From CAZXTR01 sp964643615 (GTDB lineage: Bacteria; Pseudomonadota; Alphaproteobacteria; CAAHEQ01; UBA3637): a stretch of DNA of 17,383 bases. The notes under the pieces are model-generated. The model did not search any database, was not told where the DNA came from, and worked only from the letters and a program-made list of their open reading frames with translations. A program made the translations under genes and the position numbers. Shown here one piece after another: positions 8,315 through 14,503 of the stretch (position 1 is the first letter of the stretch; every line of letters starts with the position of its first letter). Location: positions 1 to 17,383 of the forward strand of contig CAZXTR010000016.1 of NCBI GenBank assembly GCA_964643615.1. The letters are read 5' to 3'.

Positions 8315-9229
8315 ATGCAACAAGAACAAGCTTTCTCGCAACTTAAAAATATATTTGAATCCGGAAATCTAGCTGGTTCATGGTTAATTTATGGCCCAAA
8401 AGGGGTCGGGAAAAAGGAATTGATTCAAAAATTTTGTGGCTTCTTACTTACCGGAACTGAAACACCTTTATCATTTCACAGCGATTTAAAATGGATCGAA
8501 AAAGATTATACCGAAGCAGAAAAAAAAGAAATTATCAAAATACTAGATTCTGGAAACACTTTGGATATCAATGAAAAAAGGGCAAAAAAAACAGAAATTA
8601 CAATTGACGATATTCGAAAAGGCATTCAATTTTTATCGTTGACTTCTGCCACAAATAAATGGCGGATTTTAGTCATCGACACTGGAGATGACATGAATTT
8701 GAATGCTGCTAACGCATTGTTAAAAATTTTGGAAGAACCTCCCCAAAAAACGGTTATTTTTATTCTTAGTAATAATATTGGGAAGCTGCTATCTACAATA
8801 AAATCAAGATGTCGTACCATCCATTTAAACCCTTTGGCACCACAATATACCGGCGACAAAAAAGATAAAGTAATAGATGAACTTTATGAAGGATGTAATT
8901 ATAAAAAAACAACTTTAATTAAAAATGAAGCAGAAGAAATTTACCATAAAATGGAAAATTTATTACATCCTCCCATGGATATTTCTGCTATTTTTTCTTT
9001 TGCCGATAATATTGTAAAAGACTTTGAGAAATTTTCAATTATTCATGAATGTTTAGCTCTTTTCTTGTTAAAAAAAGCAAAATCAGAATTTTCATCAAAA
9101 AGAGCGCTCGATCCCATCTTTGATTTATGGGATGAAATTGAACAAACGTTTAGAGAATTAGACAGTTTATCTTTGGATAAAAAAGGCACTCTCATTTCTG
9201 TTTTAATAAAAATAGGAAACTTATCATGA
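8315..9229 (+). CDS. holB: DNA polymerase III delta prime subunit
   Basis: Delta prime is the stator subunit of the clamp loader that places the sliding clamp on primed DNA. A P-loop-like GPKGVGKKE lies at residues 27-35. A DIRKGIQFLSLT segment follows, then the AAA+ core with NAANALLKILEEPP (130-143) and the SRC motif (164-166) that supplies the arginine finger to the neighbouring subunit. The zinc-binding cysteines seen in many delta prime or gamma subunits are not evident, and the C-terminal third (about 175-304) is poorly conserved, as is usual. It begins 11 bases after tmk with only a weak A-rich ribosome site, and its stop overlaps the tatD start by four bases (ATGA). In related genomes metG often lies between holB and tatD; here it does not. 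Confidence 0.92.
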   Translation: MQQEQAFSQLKNIFESGNLAGSWLIYGPKGVGKKELIQKFCGFLLTGTETPLSFHSDLKWIEKDYTEAEKKEIIKILDSGNTLDINEKRAKKTEITIDDIRKGIQFLSLTSATNKWRILVIDTGDDMNLNAANALLKILEEPPQKTVIFILSNNIGKLLSTIKSRCRTIHLNPLAPQYTGDKKDKVIDELYEGCNYKKTTLIKNEAEEIYHKMENLLHPPMDISAIFSFADNIVKDFEKFSIIHECLALFLLKKAKSEFSSKRALDPIFDLWDEIEQTFRELDSLSLDKKGTLISVLIKIGNLS

Positions 9230-10017
9230 TTATAGACAGTCATTGCCATTTAGAATTAGAAACATACGCAGACGATTTAGATAACGTCATTAAGCGCGCG
9301 CAAAATGAAGGAGTTGGCATTATATTGGACGTTGCAACAGATAAACAAAGCTATCCCGAATTGATTGCTTTGTTGGAAAAATATCCTTTTATCTTTGGTG
9401 CTTTTGGGATTCATCCCAATTCGATTGACGTAGATAATATGATTTCTGCTCAAGAGCTGTTGCAAATGATACATCATCTTAAAATTATTGGGGTAGGGGA
9501 AACAGGATTGGATTATCACTATGAAACGATCGATAGGAAATATCAACAAGAATCATTTCGAATACATATTGAAGTCTCCCGACAAAGCAATTTACCTTTA
9601 ATCATCCATACACGTAAAGCCGACAATGATTTAATCGGTATTTTAAAAGAAGAAATGCTTTATAAACCCTTTGGAGCGATGATTCATTGTTTTTCTTCTT
9701 CAGAACAAGTGGCAAAAACAGCGCTTGATTTTGGAATGTACCTTTCTTTATCTGGCATTATAACTTTTCAAAAATCAATCGCATTACAAGAAATAGTAAA
9801 AAAAATTCCCCTTACATCATTATTAATTGAAACAGATTCTCCTTATCTGGCACCAACACCTTACCGAGGCAAAAAAAATGAACCTTATATGCTGAGGGAA
9901 GTTTTTAAAAAACTAGCATTGATTAAAAACGTTCCAGAGGATGTACTTATGGAAACATTAAAACAAAACTTTTTCACCCTTTTTCATCAACGCTTGGATA
10001 AGGATTTATTTCAATGA
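9226..10017 (+). CDS. TatD-family metal-dependent DNase/hydrolase
   Basis: TatD-type enzymes (TatD, YcfH) are metal-dependent TIM-barrel hydrolases with 3'-5' exonuclease activity, implicated in DNA repair and turnover. Metal ligands are all visible: HxH at His6 and His8, Glu92 in GVGETGLDYHY, His128 in IIHTRKA, His154 in MIHCFSS and Asp204 in ETDSPYL. The conserved C-terminal APTPYRGKKNEP segment is present. The length of 263 residues is normal. Both ends overlap neighbours by ATGA, upstream with holB and downstream with the MBL hydrolase, so these three proteins are likely made by coupled translation. Among paralogues the context next to holB and tmk fits the YcfH type. Confidence 0.95.
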   Translation: MIIDSHCHLELETYADDLDNVIKRAQNEGVGIILDVATDKQSYPELIALLEKYPFIFGAFGIHPNSIDVDNMISAQELLQMIHHLKIIGVGETGLDYHYETIDRKYQQESFRIHIEVSRQSNLPLIIHTRKADNDLIGILKEEMLYKPFGAMIHCFSSSEQVAKTALDFGMYLSLSGIITFQKSIALQEIVKKIPLTSLLIETDSPYLAPTPYRGKKNEPYMLREVFKKLALIKNVPEDVLMETLKQNFFTLFHQRLDKDLFQ

Positions 10018-10726
10018 AGGGCATTATTTTAGGGTGTGGTTCATCGATGGGCGTTCCATCTGTAGCAAGGGGATTTATGAAATGTGACCCAAACAACAAA
10101 AAAAATAAACGCACTCGTTCGTCTTTATTGCTACAAAAAGATGGGGTTTCTATTCTTTTTGATACCCCTCCCGAAATCAGACTGCAACTTTTTAATTCTG
10201 GGTTTCCACCCATTCAAAGCGTTATTTATACACACATGCATGCAGACCATACTGCAGGCATCAATGATATTAAACCTTGTCCTATGAAACCACCCATGCC
10301 TGTTTATATCAACAAAAATGATAAAAAAGATTTTAACAAAAGATTCGATTATTTAATTGCAAATTCTCAAAAAAAAGAAAGCTATTCTTCTGGTTTGGAT
10401 GTACATCTGATCACACCGAATAAATATTTTACCATTGGCCCTTTTACGATTTTACCTTTATTACAAAAACATGGGCAAGGGCAAAGCCTTGGGTTTCGAA
10501 TTGATGATTTTGCTTATAACACCGATGTCGAAAGCATTCAAAATATAGATGCTTTAAAGGGAATTCACACATGGGTTTTGGGCTGTACAACGATTTCGGA
10601 GAATCCAAATCACCTTTATTTGGAAAAGGCACTAGAATGGATTCACATCATTCGCCCTAAACGTGTTTTTTTAACCCATATGGGGGCAAGAATGGATTAT
10701 CAAACACTTTGTAATACACTGCCTCG
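10014..10726 (+). CDS. MBL-fold metallo-hydrolase, PhnP-like (3' end lost in gap)
   Basis: This belongs to the metallo-beta-lactamase fold, in the group related to PhnP cyclic phosphodiesterase and the LRP-like hydrolases that follow tatD in alphaproteobacteria; the substrate is not known. Visible are GCGSSMGVP (7-15), the metal motif THMHADHTAG (73-82), His153, Asp171 in AYNTD and His222 in LTHMG. The usual CLRxxPHPTHxHL-like segment is degenerate here (CTTISENPNHLYL, 191-203), with one histidine of the family pattern changed to tyrosine. About 238 residues are present, and relatives suggest only some 20-30 more lie in the N run. The gene overlaps tatD by four bases and is the last visible member of the operon; it converges with the prepilin gene across the gap. 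Confidence 0.9.
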
Positions 10727-10826
10727 NNNNNNNNNNNNNNNNNNNNNNNNNNNNNNNNNNNNNNNNNNNNNNNNNNNNNNNNNNNNNNNNNNNNNNNNNN
10801 NNNNNNNNNNNNNNNNNNNNNNNNNN
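10727..10826. other. Assembly gap of 100 N between convergent genes
   Basis: Exactly 100 N, a scaffold placeholder of unknown true length. It hides the 3' end of the MBL hydrolase, the 3' end of the first prepilin gene and whatever lies between. Similar sequence copied at the pilin genes may have broken the assembly here. Confidence 0.95.
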
Positions 10827-11011
10827 CGTAAAACATCTCCACTGGTTTGAACATTTACAGCAACACGTGATAAATAATCTAAAATCACGTTCACTCTGTT
10901 CCGTTTCATAGCCATTGTATAACCAGCAAGACCACCGATAGACAATACACCGATGATGGCTAAAACACCCAACATTTCAATCATAGAACGACCCGATTCA
11001 TTTTTTTTCAT
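10827..11011 (-). CDS. Type IV prepilin-like protein A (3' part lost in gap)
   Basis: The N-terminus is a class III (prepilin) signal: a short charged leader ending in ESG, then RSMIEMLGVLAIIGVLSIGG. Cleavage after Gly6 puts Glu at mature position +5, the hallmark of pilins and pseudopilins. The hydrophobic helix runs to about residue 35, followed by KRN. Only 61 residues are visible before the gap, ending QTSGDVL. Its first 38 codons match the neighbouring gene at 11329-11763 with about 6 base differences in 114, only one of them changing a residue, but the following residues diverge. AAGGAATAAAG precedes the ATG. A strong hairpin with a T run lies 17 bases upstream. It may form a surface filament or secretion pseudopilus; no assembly genes are in the window. 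Confidence 0.85.
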
Positions 11012-11135
11012 TTTCTTTATTCCTTATAAAAAAATCCACAAAAGGAAAAAACTCTCCCTTTGTGGATTTTATTCCACTTTCAACAAAATATTGACTTCTG
11101 CGACGACACCCGCCACTTTTGAAAAAGACTTTCAT
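10998..11135 (-). CDS. Possible 45-residue leader peptide overlapping prepilin gene A
   Basis: A short frame opens with ATG at 11135, ten bases after GGGAGG, and about 22 bases after the predicted transcript start. The peptide begins MKVFFKSGGCRRRS and ends NKENEKK. It runs through the whole terminator-like hairpin and stops 13 bases inside the prepilin A gene in another frame. A ribosome translating it would open the hairpin and could help translation of the pilin gene. There is no run of one amino acid like those in classical amino-acid attenuators. I know no homologue, and chance cannot be excluded, since a hairpin leader can be open by accident. Confidence 0.25.
   Translation of the reverse strand: MKVFFKSGGCRRRSQYFVESGIKSTKGEFFPFVDFFIRNKENEKK
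11028..11070 (-). terminator. Terminator-like hairpin in the leader of prepilin gene A (possible attenuator)
   Basis: On the plus strand AAAATCCACAAA (11031-11042) and TTTGTGGATTTT (11059-11070) form a perfect 12-base stem, and three more pairs form past one mismatch. Read on the minus strand it is followed by seven T (11034-11028), then at once by the ribosome site and start of prepilin A. It thus lies inside the leader, not behind a gene, and could control read-through. Confidence 0.65.
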
Positions 11136-11163
11136 AATTGAAACGCCTCCCAATTTCGTGCTA

Positions 11164-11192
11164 AAACTAGCATACATTTTGGAACAAATCAA
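11164..11192 (-). promoter_or_regulatory. Candidate promoter for prepilin gene A
   Basis: On the minus strand TTGATT (11192-11187) and TAGTTT (11169-11164) are 17 bases apart. The predicted start near 11157 gives a leader of about 145 bases to the prepilin start. Confidence 0.45.
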
Positions 11193-11271
11193 GCATAAAA
11201 ATCATCCTAGCAAGTCGTTTTAAATGCCAAAAACGAAGAATAAAAAAGTTATAGACGTGTATTCTTTTCAT

Positions 11272-11302
11272 AAAAAACCCCCATCCAAAAAGGACAGGGG
11301 TT
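11272..11302 (-). terminator. Rho-independent terminator after prepilin gene B
   Basis: Arms AACCCC and TCC pair with GGA and GGGGTT around a five-base loop, with a two-base internal mismatch. On the minus strand a run of six T follows. It starts 27 bases past the prepilin B stop, so the two pilin genes are separate transcription units. Confidence 0.8.
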
Positions 11303-11328
11303 AATTTTACACAAAATAGCTTCAAAAA

Positions 11329-11763
11329 CTATGTTGATGATCCTTGTTGGTATACAATGCTGGTTCCAGCATTACCAGTGGAAGAATCATAAACTGGGGA
11401 ATTAGAAGCTATTCCTACGCGATCTGACAAAGCTCTACCCAAATCAGCATCCGAATAAGTTATAGTAATTGTAGCTACTCCAGTAGCACCTACAACTGCA
11501 GCAGTCATCCCAGTAGTCCCCGTTGGCAAAGATCTACCGTCTAATAGCTTGTCACAATCATCAGAATCATCTACTCCCCTTGATGCATTTCCACTTGATT
11601 GTATAGCAATTGCACAGTTAGCAGCATAATCAATAATACCATTAACTTTGTTCCGTTTCATAGCCATTGTATAGCCGGCAAGACCACCGATAGACAATAC
11701 ACCGATGATGGCCAAAACGCCCAACATTTCAATCATAGAACGACCTGATTCATATTTTTTCAT
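11329..11763 (-). CDS. Type IV prepilin-like protein B
   Basis: This complete 144-residue protein has a prepilin signal: leader MKKYESG, cleavage after Gly7 or the equivalent small leader glycine, then RSMIE with Glu at +5, and a hydrophobic helix to about residue 35. The mature protein would start with Arg, where most pilins have methylated Phe or Met. The soluble part is short, Ser/Gly/Thr-rich and acidic (DDSDDCDK), with two cysteines (50 and 70) that may form a disulfide. The end (VYQQGSST) is low in complexity. AAAGGATAAAG precedes the ATG. Similar proteins occur as families of paralogues in low-GC gut alphaproteobacteria (recalled, not checked here). Role as a pilin, minor pilin or secretion pseudopilin is not decided. 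Its own terminator follows. Confidence 0.85.
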   Translation of the reverse strand: MKKYESGRSMIEMLGVLAIIGVLSIGGLAGYTMAMKRNKVNGIIDYAANCAIAIQSSGNASRGVDDSDDCDKLLDGRSLPTGTTGMTAAVVGATGVATITITYSDADLGRALSDRVGIASNSPVYDSSTGNAGTSIVYQQGSST

Positions 11764-11796
11764 TTTTCTTTATCCTTTTGTTGAATTTAAGTTGTT

Positions 11797-11816
11797 AAAA
11801 ATCAGCCTAGGGCTGA
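11797..11816 (-). terminator. Terminator-like hairpin in the leader of prepilin gene B (possible attenuator)
   Basis: TCAGCC and GGCTGA form a six-base stem with a three-base loop, followed on the minus strand by five T. It lies about 20 bases before the prepilin B ribosome site. The same arrangement occurs at prepilin A, though the sequences are unrelated. Confidence 0.65.
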
Positions 11817-11820
11817 CAGG

Positions 11821-11846
11821 CAAGGCAAAGGACAACCCTTGCCTTG
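11821..11846 (-). repeat. GC-rich inverted repeat in the leader of prepilin gene B
   Basis: CAAGGCAAAGG (11821-11831) pairs with CCTTGCCTTG (11837-11846) with one bulged A and a five-base loop. It is directly next to the terminator-like hairpin, so the two stems together could form an antiterminator/terminator pair or a stable leader structure. Confidence 0.55.
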
Positions 11847-12108
11847 GTTTTCTTTCTGTTTCTTGTTTAAAACAGACAAGATGCACACAAAAATCACCTT
11901 TCACAAAAAGATGATTTCTTACTTGCATAGCATATGAATGAACCAGGGTCACGGTGTGAAGCACAAAAAAGCCAATCTGCCCCAGTGTTTTTGAACCACG
12001 GATCCAAATCTGTTTAGGCGCCTTTTTACACACCAACTTATACATGGTATAAATTTAATCCTTTTTCATTCTCTTTTTCGTATTAGTCTGTAGTCTTAAT
12101 ATAATGGC

Positions 12109-12136
12109 AGTATATAAAAACAATAGTTAATAGCAA
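12109..12136 (-). promoter_or_regulatory. Candidate promoter for prepilin gene B
   Basis: On the minus strand TTGCTA (12136-12131) and TATACT (12114-12109) are 16 bases apart. It lies in the space just behind the accD stop codon. Confidence 0.45.
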
Positions 12137-12161
12137 GTAAATTTTTTAAAAAATTACTTTT

Positions 12162-13022
12162 TTATAATGGGGCCTTTTTTGTCATTAATAAATCCAAAAT
12201 TCGGCTTATTTCCGCCTTTATTTGACGTCTATCCAATACAGAATCCACCATACCATGATCCATTAAATATTCGGATGTTTGAAAATTTTCCGGTAAAATT
12301 TCACGAACTGTTTGTTCAATGACTCGGCGACCAGCAAAAGCAATCATCGCATCTGGTTCTGCTAATGTGATATCGCCCAACATAGCAAATGAAGCCGTCA
12401 CACCGCCAGCCGTCGGATTCGTTAAAACAGTAACATAAGGCAATCGTTTATCTTTTAATTGACGAATCGCCAATGTCGTCCGAGGCATCTGCATTAAAGA
12501 CAAAATGCCTTCTTGCATTCTCGCTCCACCAGAGGCAGAAACAATAATTAACGCCGACTCTTGTAAAATTGCTAAATTAGATGCTGTTATAATAGCTTCA
12601 CCAACCGCCGTTCCCATAGAACCGCCCATAAATGCAAAATCAAAAACAACCACTATTGATGGATGTGTGCCAATTAAACCTTGCGCCACAACAACCGCAT
12701 CCGATTGCTTTGTTTTCTTTTTGGCTTCTTTTAACCTATCAGAGTATTTCTTTAAATCTGAAAATTCCAAAGGGTCAACTTTAGTTTCGGGCAATTGAAT
12801 AAGCGTATATTCAGCGTCATCAAATAACAATCCCAATCGCTTCAATGGCGCCAAACGAAAGTGATAAGCACAATTAGGGCAAATTTGACAATTGTCCTCT
12901 AACTCTTTATGAAATATCATTTTTTTGCAATGCGGACAGCCCACCCAAAGATTGTCAGGAATGTCTTTTTGCGGGACAAGCTTTCTTATTTTTGGGCGCA
13001 CATAGTTTGTCAACCAGTTCAT
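12162..13022 (-). CDS. accD: Acetyl-CoA carboxylase carboxyltransferase subunit beta
   Basis: AccD with AccA transfers the carboxyl group from biotin to acetyl-CoA, giving malonyl-CoA for fatty acid synthesis. The N-terminal zinc ribbon is complete: CPHC (29-32) and CPNC (48-51). The crotonase-like core shows SASGGARMQEG and PTAGGVTASF, which form the oxyanion holes. At 286 residues it is of normal length. Its ribosome site AAAGG overlaps the stop region of ihfB and only nine bases separate the two genes, so they are probably co-transcribed. In most alphaproteobacteria pyrF/trpF, trpB and trpA lie between ihfB and accD, and folC follows accD; none of these is present here. accA is not in the window. 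Confidence 0.97.
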   Translation of the reverse strand: MNWLTNYVRPKIRKLVPQKDIPDNLWVGCPHCKKMIFHKELEDNCQICPNCAYHFRLAPLKRLGLLFDDAEYTLIQLPETKVDPLEFSDLKKYSDRLKEAKKKTKQSDAVVVAQGLIGTHPSIVVVFDFAFMGGSMGTAVGEAIITASNLAILQESALIIVSASGGARMQEGILSLMQMPRTTLAIRQLKDKRLPYVTVLTNPTAGGVTASFAMLGDITLAEPDAMIAFAGRRVIEQTVREILPENFQTSEYLMDHGMVDSVLDRRQIKAEISRILDLLMTKKAPL

Positions 13023-13031
13023 AAAAGACCT

Positions 13032-13316
13032 TTATTTCTTTGCATTAATGCGTTGTTTTAAAGGTTTTCCAGCTTTGAAGAAAGGAACTGTTTTTGAACC
13101 TACAGCCACAGCTGCGCCCGTTTTTGGATTGCGCGCTTTCCTGGGGCAACGTTGGCGGACACTAAACACTCCAAAACCACGTAATTCAACACGATTTCCC
13201 TCCGCTAAAGCTTTTGTAATTTCATCGAAAATTGTTGAAACAATGCGTTCCGCATCTGTTTTATAAAGATGGGGGTTCAATTTTGCGATTTGTGCAATTA
13301 ATTCTGTTCTTGTCAT
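13032..13316 (-). CDS. ihfB: Integration host factor subunit beta (HU/IHF family)
   Basis: IHF is a heterodimer that bends DNA sharply and works in recombination, replication initiation and transcription. The 94-residue protein has the HU/IHF fold: helices at the N-terminus (TRTELIAQIAKLNPHL), GNRVELRGFGVFSV, and the DNA-binding arm with RNPKTG, whose proline intercalates in DNA, then VPFFKAGKPL. LYKTDAERIVSTIFDEI and NRVELRGFG match the beta rather than the alpha subunit or HU, and the accD neighbour supports this. I start at ATG 13316, because AGGAAGG lies nine bases before it. An ATG four codons earlier touches the ribosome site and longer forms add an unnatural N-terminus. A promoter with TTGACT lies upstream. 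Confidence 0.9.
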   Translation of the reverse strand: MTRTELIAQIAKLNPHLYKTDAERIVSTIFDEITKALAEGNRVELRGFGVFSVRQRCPRKARNPKTGAAVAVGSKTVPFFKAGKPLKQRINAKK

Positions 13317-13351
13317 GTTTTTCATCCTTCCTATAAATAACCATCTTTTAT

Positions 13352-13380
13352 GAAATACCACAATCCATTACAAAAGTCAA
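13352..13380 (-). promoter_or_regulatory. Candidate promoter for ihfB-accD
   Basis: On the minus strand TTGACT (13380-13375) and TATTTC (13357-13352) are 17 bases apart. The predicted start near 13345 lies about 29 bases before the ihfB ATG. Confidence 0.55.
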
Positions 13381-13752
13381 ATAGAATCGTCTTGTAAATA
13401 AATTATGTAAGAGCGCTTATTACAATTTGCTATCTTTTAATAATGCAGGATTTAACAAAAATCCAATGATATGATAGGTGAGGGTGTAGTATACATATCT
13501 TGCAGTGAATTCTGAGATTTTCTAAGCCAGTCCACATAACAGGCATATAAATTACAAAAAGCAACCAAAGAACAGGGCCAGTGTCGCTCTAAGCGTCAGG
13601 ACTTATTAAGTTTCTTGTAGAAAACTATCAGGCAAGTGGATTAGCATTTTGTTTTCACGCTGTCTTTACATTTAAAAACTTTTATAATTTCAAAAACACA
13701 AAGTTGCTTGGATAAAAGCGACGTAATTGTTTTCATAGATAAAACCGAATAA

Positions 13753-13773
13753 TTATTCACAAAGTTATCCACA
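13753..13773 (+). promoter_or_regulatory. Two DnaA boxes in tandem (possible oriC or DnaA-controlled site)
   Basis: TTATTCACA (13753-13761) and TTATCCACA (13765-13773) both match the DnaA consensus TTATNCACA exactly, in the same orientation, with starts 12 bases apart. Two perfect nonamers so close are unlikely by chance in ordinary spacer DNA. They adjoin an AT-rich stretch. DnaA could use them for initiation, for local regulation, or for titration. Confidence 0.6.
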
Positions 13774-13966
13774 AGCTTTTATATACGTTATATAACTGTT
13801 TGAAAAATAAAAATAAAACTATTTTTTTTGATAGGGTAGCCTTACATCTTTTTGTCGCATAATTTATATTATGTATAGTTTGATATATAGAAAAAGGAAA
13901 CAAAGGAAAAGATGCGGTCTTCCCGGTTTTTATATAATGGCTTATAGATGAGATTATGATTACGCT

Positions 13967-14503
13967 TTAATAAAACATTATCTTTGAAACAATCAACGCC
14001 ACAACGATCCCAGCTATATCTGCAACAATTCCAGCAGATAGAGCATGCCGAAAGTGCGTCACGCCTACAGCGCCGAAATAAACAGACAAAACATAAAATG
14101 TTGTTTCAGAACTCCCTAACATAACCGCAGCTGTTTTTGTTAATGGGGAATCAGGACCATTTGCAGATGCTAACTCGGCAAAAATACCCCTTGCCCCACT
14201 CCCCGACAAAGAACGTGTAATTGCCAAAGGAATTAAATCTGGGGAAATACCTGCCCACAATAAAAATGGCCCTAAAGCTTCGGCCAACATATCAATTGCA
14301 CCGCTTGCTCGAAACATAGCAACAGCAACCATCATTGCCACTAAATAAGGAATGATCTTAACCGAAATATTAAAGCCTTCCTTCGCTCCATCAACAAACG
14401 TTTCATAAACTGGAACTCTCTTGTAAGCACCATACAGCAAAAAAAAGCATACCAAACACGGAACAATACCCGACGCAATCATGGGAAACAGAGATTCCGT
14501 CAT
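13967..14503 (-). CDS. spmB: SpmB-like membrane protein (nucleoside recognition/Gate domain)
   Basis: This is a membrane protein of the spore maturation protein B family. In Bacillus and Clostridium SpmA and SpmB are needed for full dehydration of the spore core; the family is also common in bacteria that form no spores, where its role is unknown. The 178 residues are mostly hydrophobic with about four or five membrane segments. The Gate-domain signature appears as FVDGAKEGFNISVKIIPYLV and as LITRSLSGSGARGIF-like residues near the middle (ITRSLSGSGARG). The start overlaps the spmA stop by four bases (ATGA), so the pair is coupled and probably forms one complex. It ends facing the DnaA-box region. 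Confidence 0.88.
   Translation of the reverse strand: MTESLFPMIASGIVPCLVCFFLLYGAYKRVPVYETFVDGAKEGFNISVKIIPYLVAMMVAVAMFRASGAIDMLAEALGPFLLWAGISPDLIPLAITRSLSGSGARGIFAELASANGPDSPLTKTAAVMLGSSETTFYVLSVYFGAVGVTHFRHALSAGIVADIAGIVVALIVSKIMFY

Larger units (their letters stand above)
11012..11328 (-). other. Non-coding leader region of prepilin gene A
   Basis: Reading on the minus strand from right to left, this holds the terminator of prepilin gene B (11302-11272), a candidate promoter (11192-11164), a possible leader peptide (11135-10998) and a strong terminator-like hairpin (11070-11028). Just before the prepilin A start comes its ribosome site. No other gene is supported. Confidence 0.6.
11764..12161 (-). 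other. Long leader region of prepilin gene B
   Basis: About 400 bases without a convincing gene. On the minus strand it holds a candidate promoter (12136-12109), two hairpins (11846-11821 and 11816-11797), and the ribosome site of prepilin B. A 91-codon frame (12045-11770) spans it, but its composition is unlike a protein. At the right edge an AT-only inverted repeat (12135-12159) follows the accD stop and may aid termination. If the promoter is right, the pilin mRNA has an untranslated leader of about 340 bases. Confidence 0.55.
13317..13966. other. 650-base non-coding region with DnaA boxes and AT-rich DNA
   Basis: No credible gene is found on either strand. The left end holds the ihfB promoter. 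The middle part (about 13400-13740) shows no recognised RNA or motif. At 13753-13773 there are two DnaA boxes in the same orientation. To their right, from about 13775 to 13885, the sequence is strongly AT-rich, as expected of a region that unwinds easily. A plus-strand TTGTCG (13852-13857), 16 bases, TATAGT (13874-13879) could be a promoter, with only an 11-codon frame after it. The right end is the 3' flank of spmB; I see no clear terminator for it. Confidence 0.5.

Noticed and set aside
11770..12045. 91-codon frame across the leader of prepilin B
   Set aside because: Residue composition is not protein-like, it is read through two hairpins, its ribosome site is too far away and I see no family. 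Kept only as part of the leader description.
12135..12159. AT-only inverted repeat behind accD as a terminator
   Set aside because: It lacks GC pairs and a T run on the minus strand, so it is not a convincing accD terminator.
13317..13361. Longer IHF start points upstream of ATG 13316
   Set aside because: They add MVFHKRWLFIGRMKN, unlike any IHF/HU N-terminus, and place the ribosome site inside the coding region.
13912..13947. Short plus-strand frame MRSSRFLYNGL after AAAGGAAAAG
   Set aside because: Only 11 codons. A promoter and ribosome site can be drawn in, but such short frames are common by chance in AT-rich spacers.
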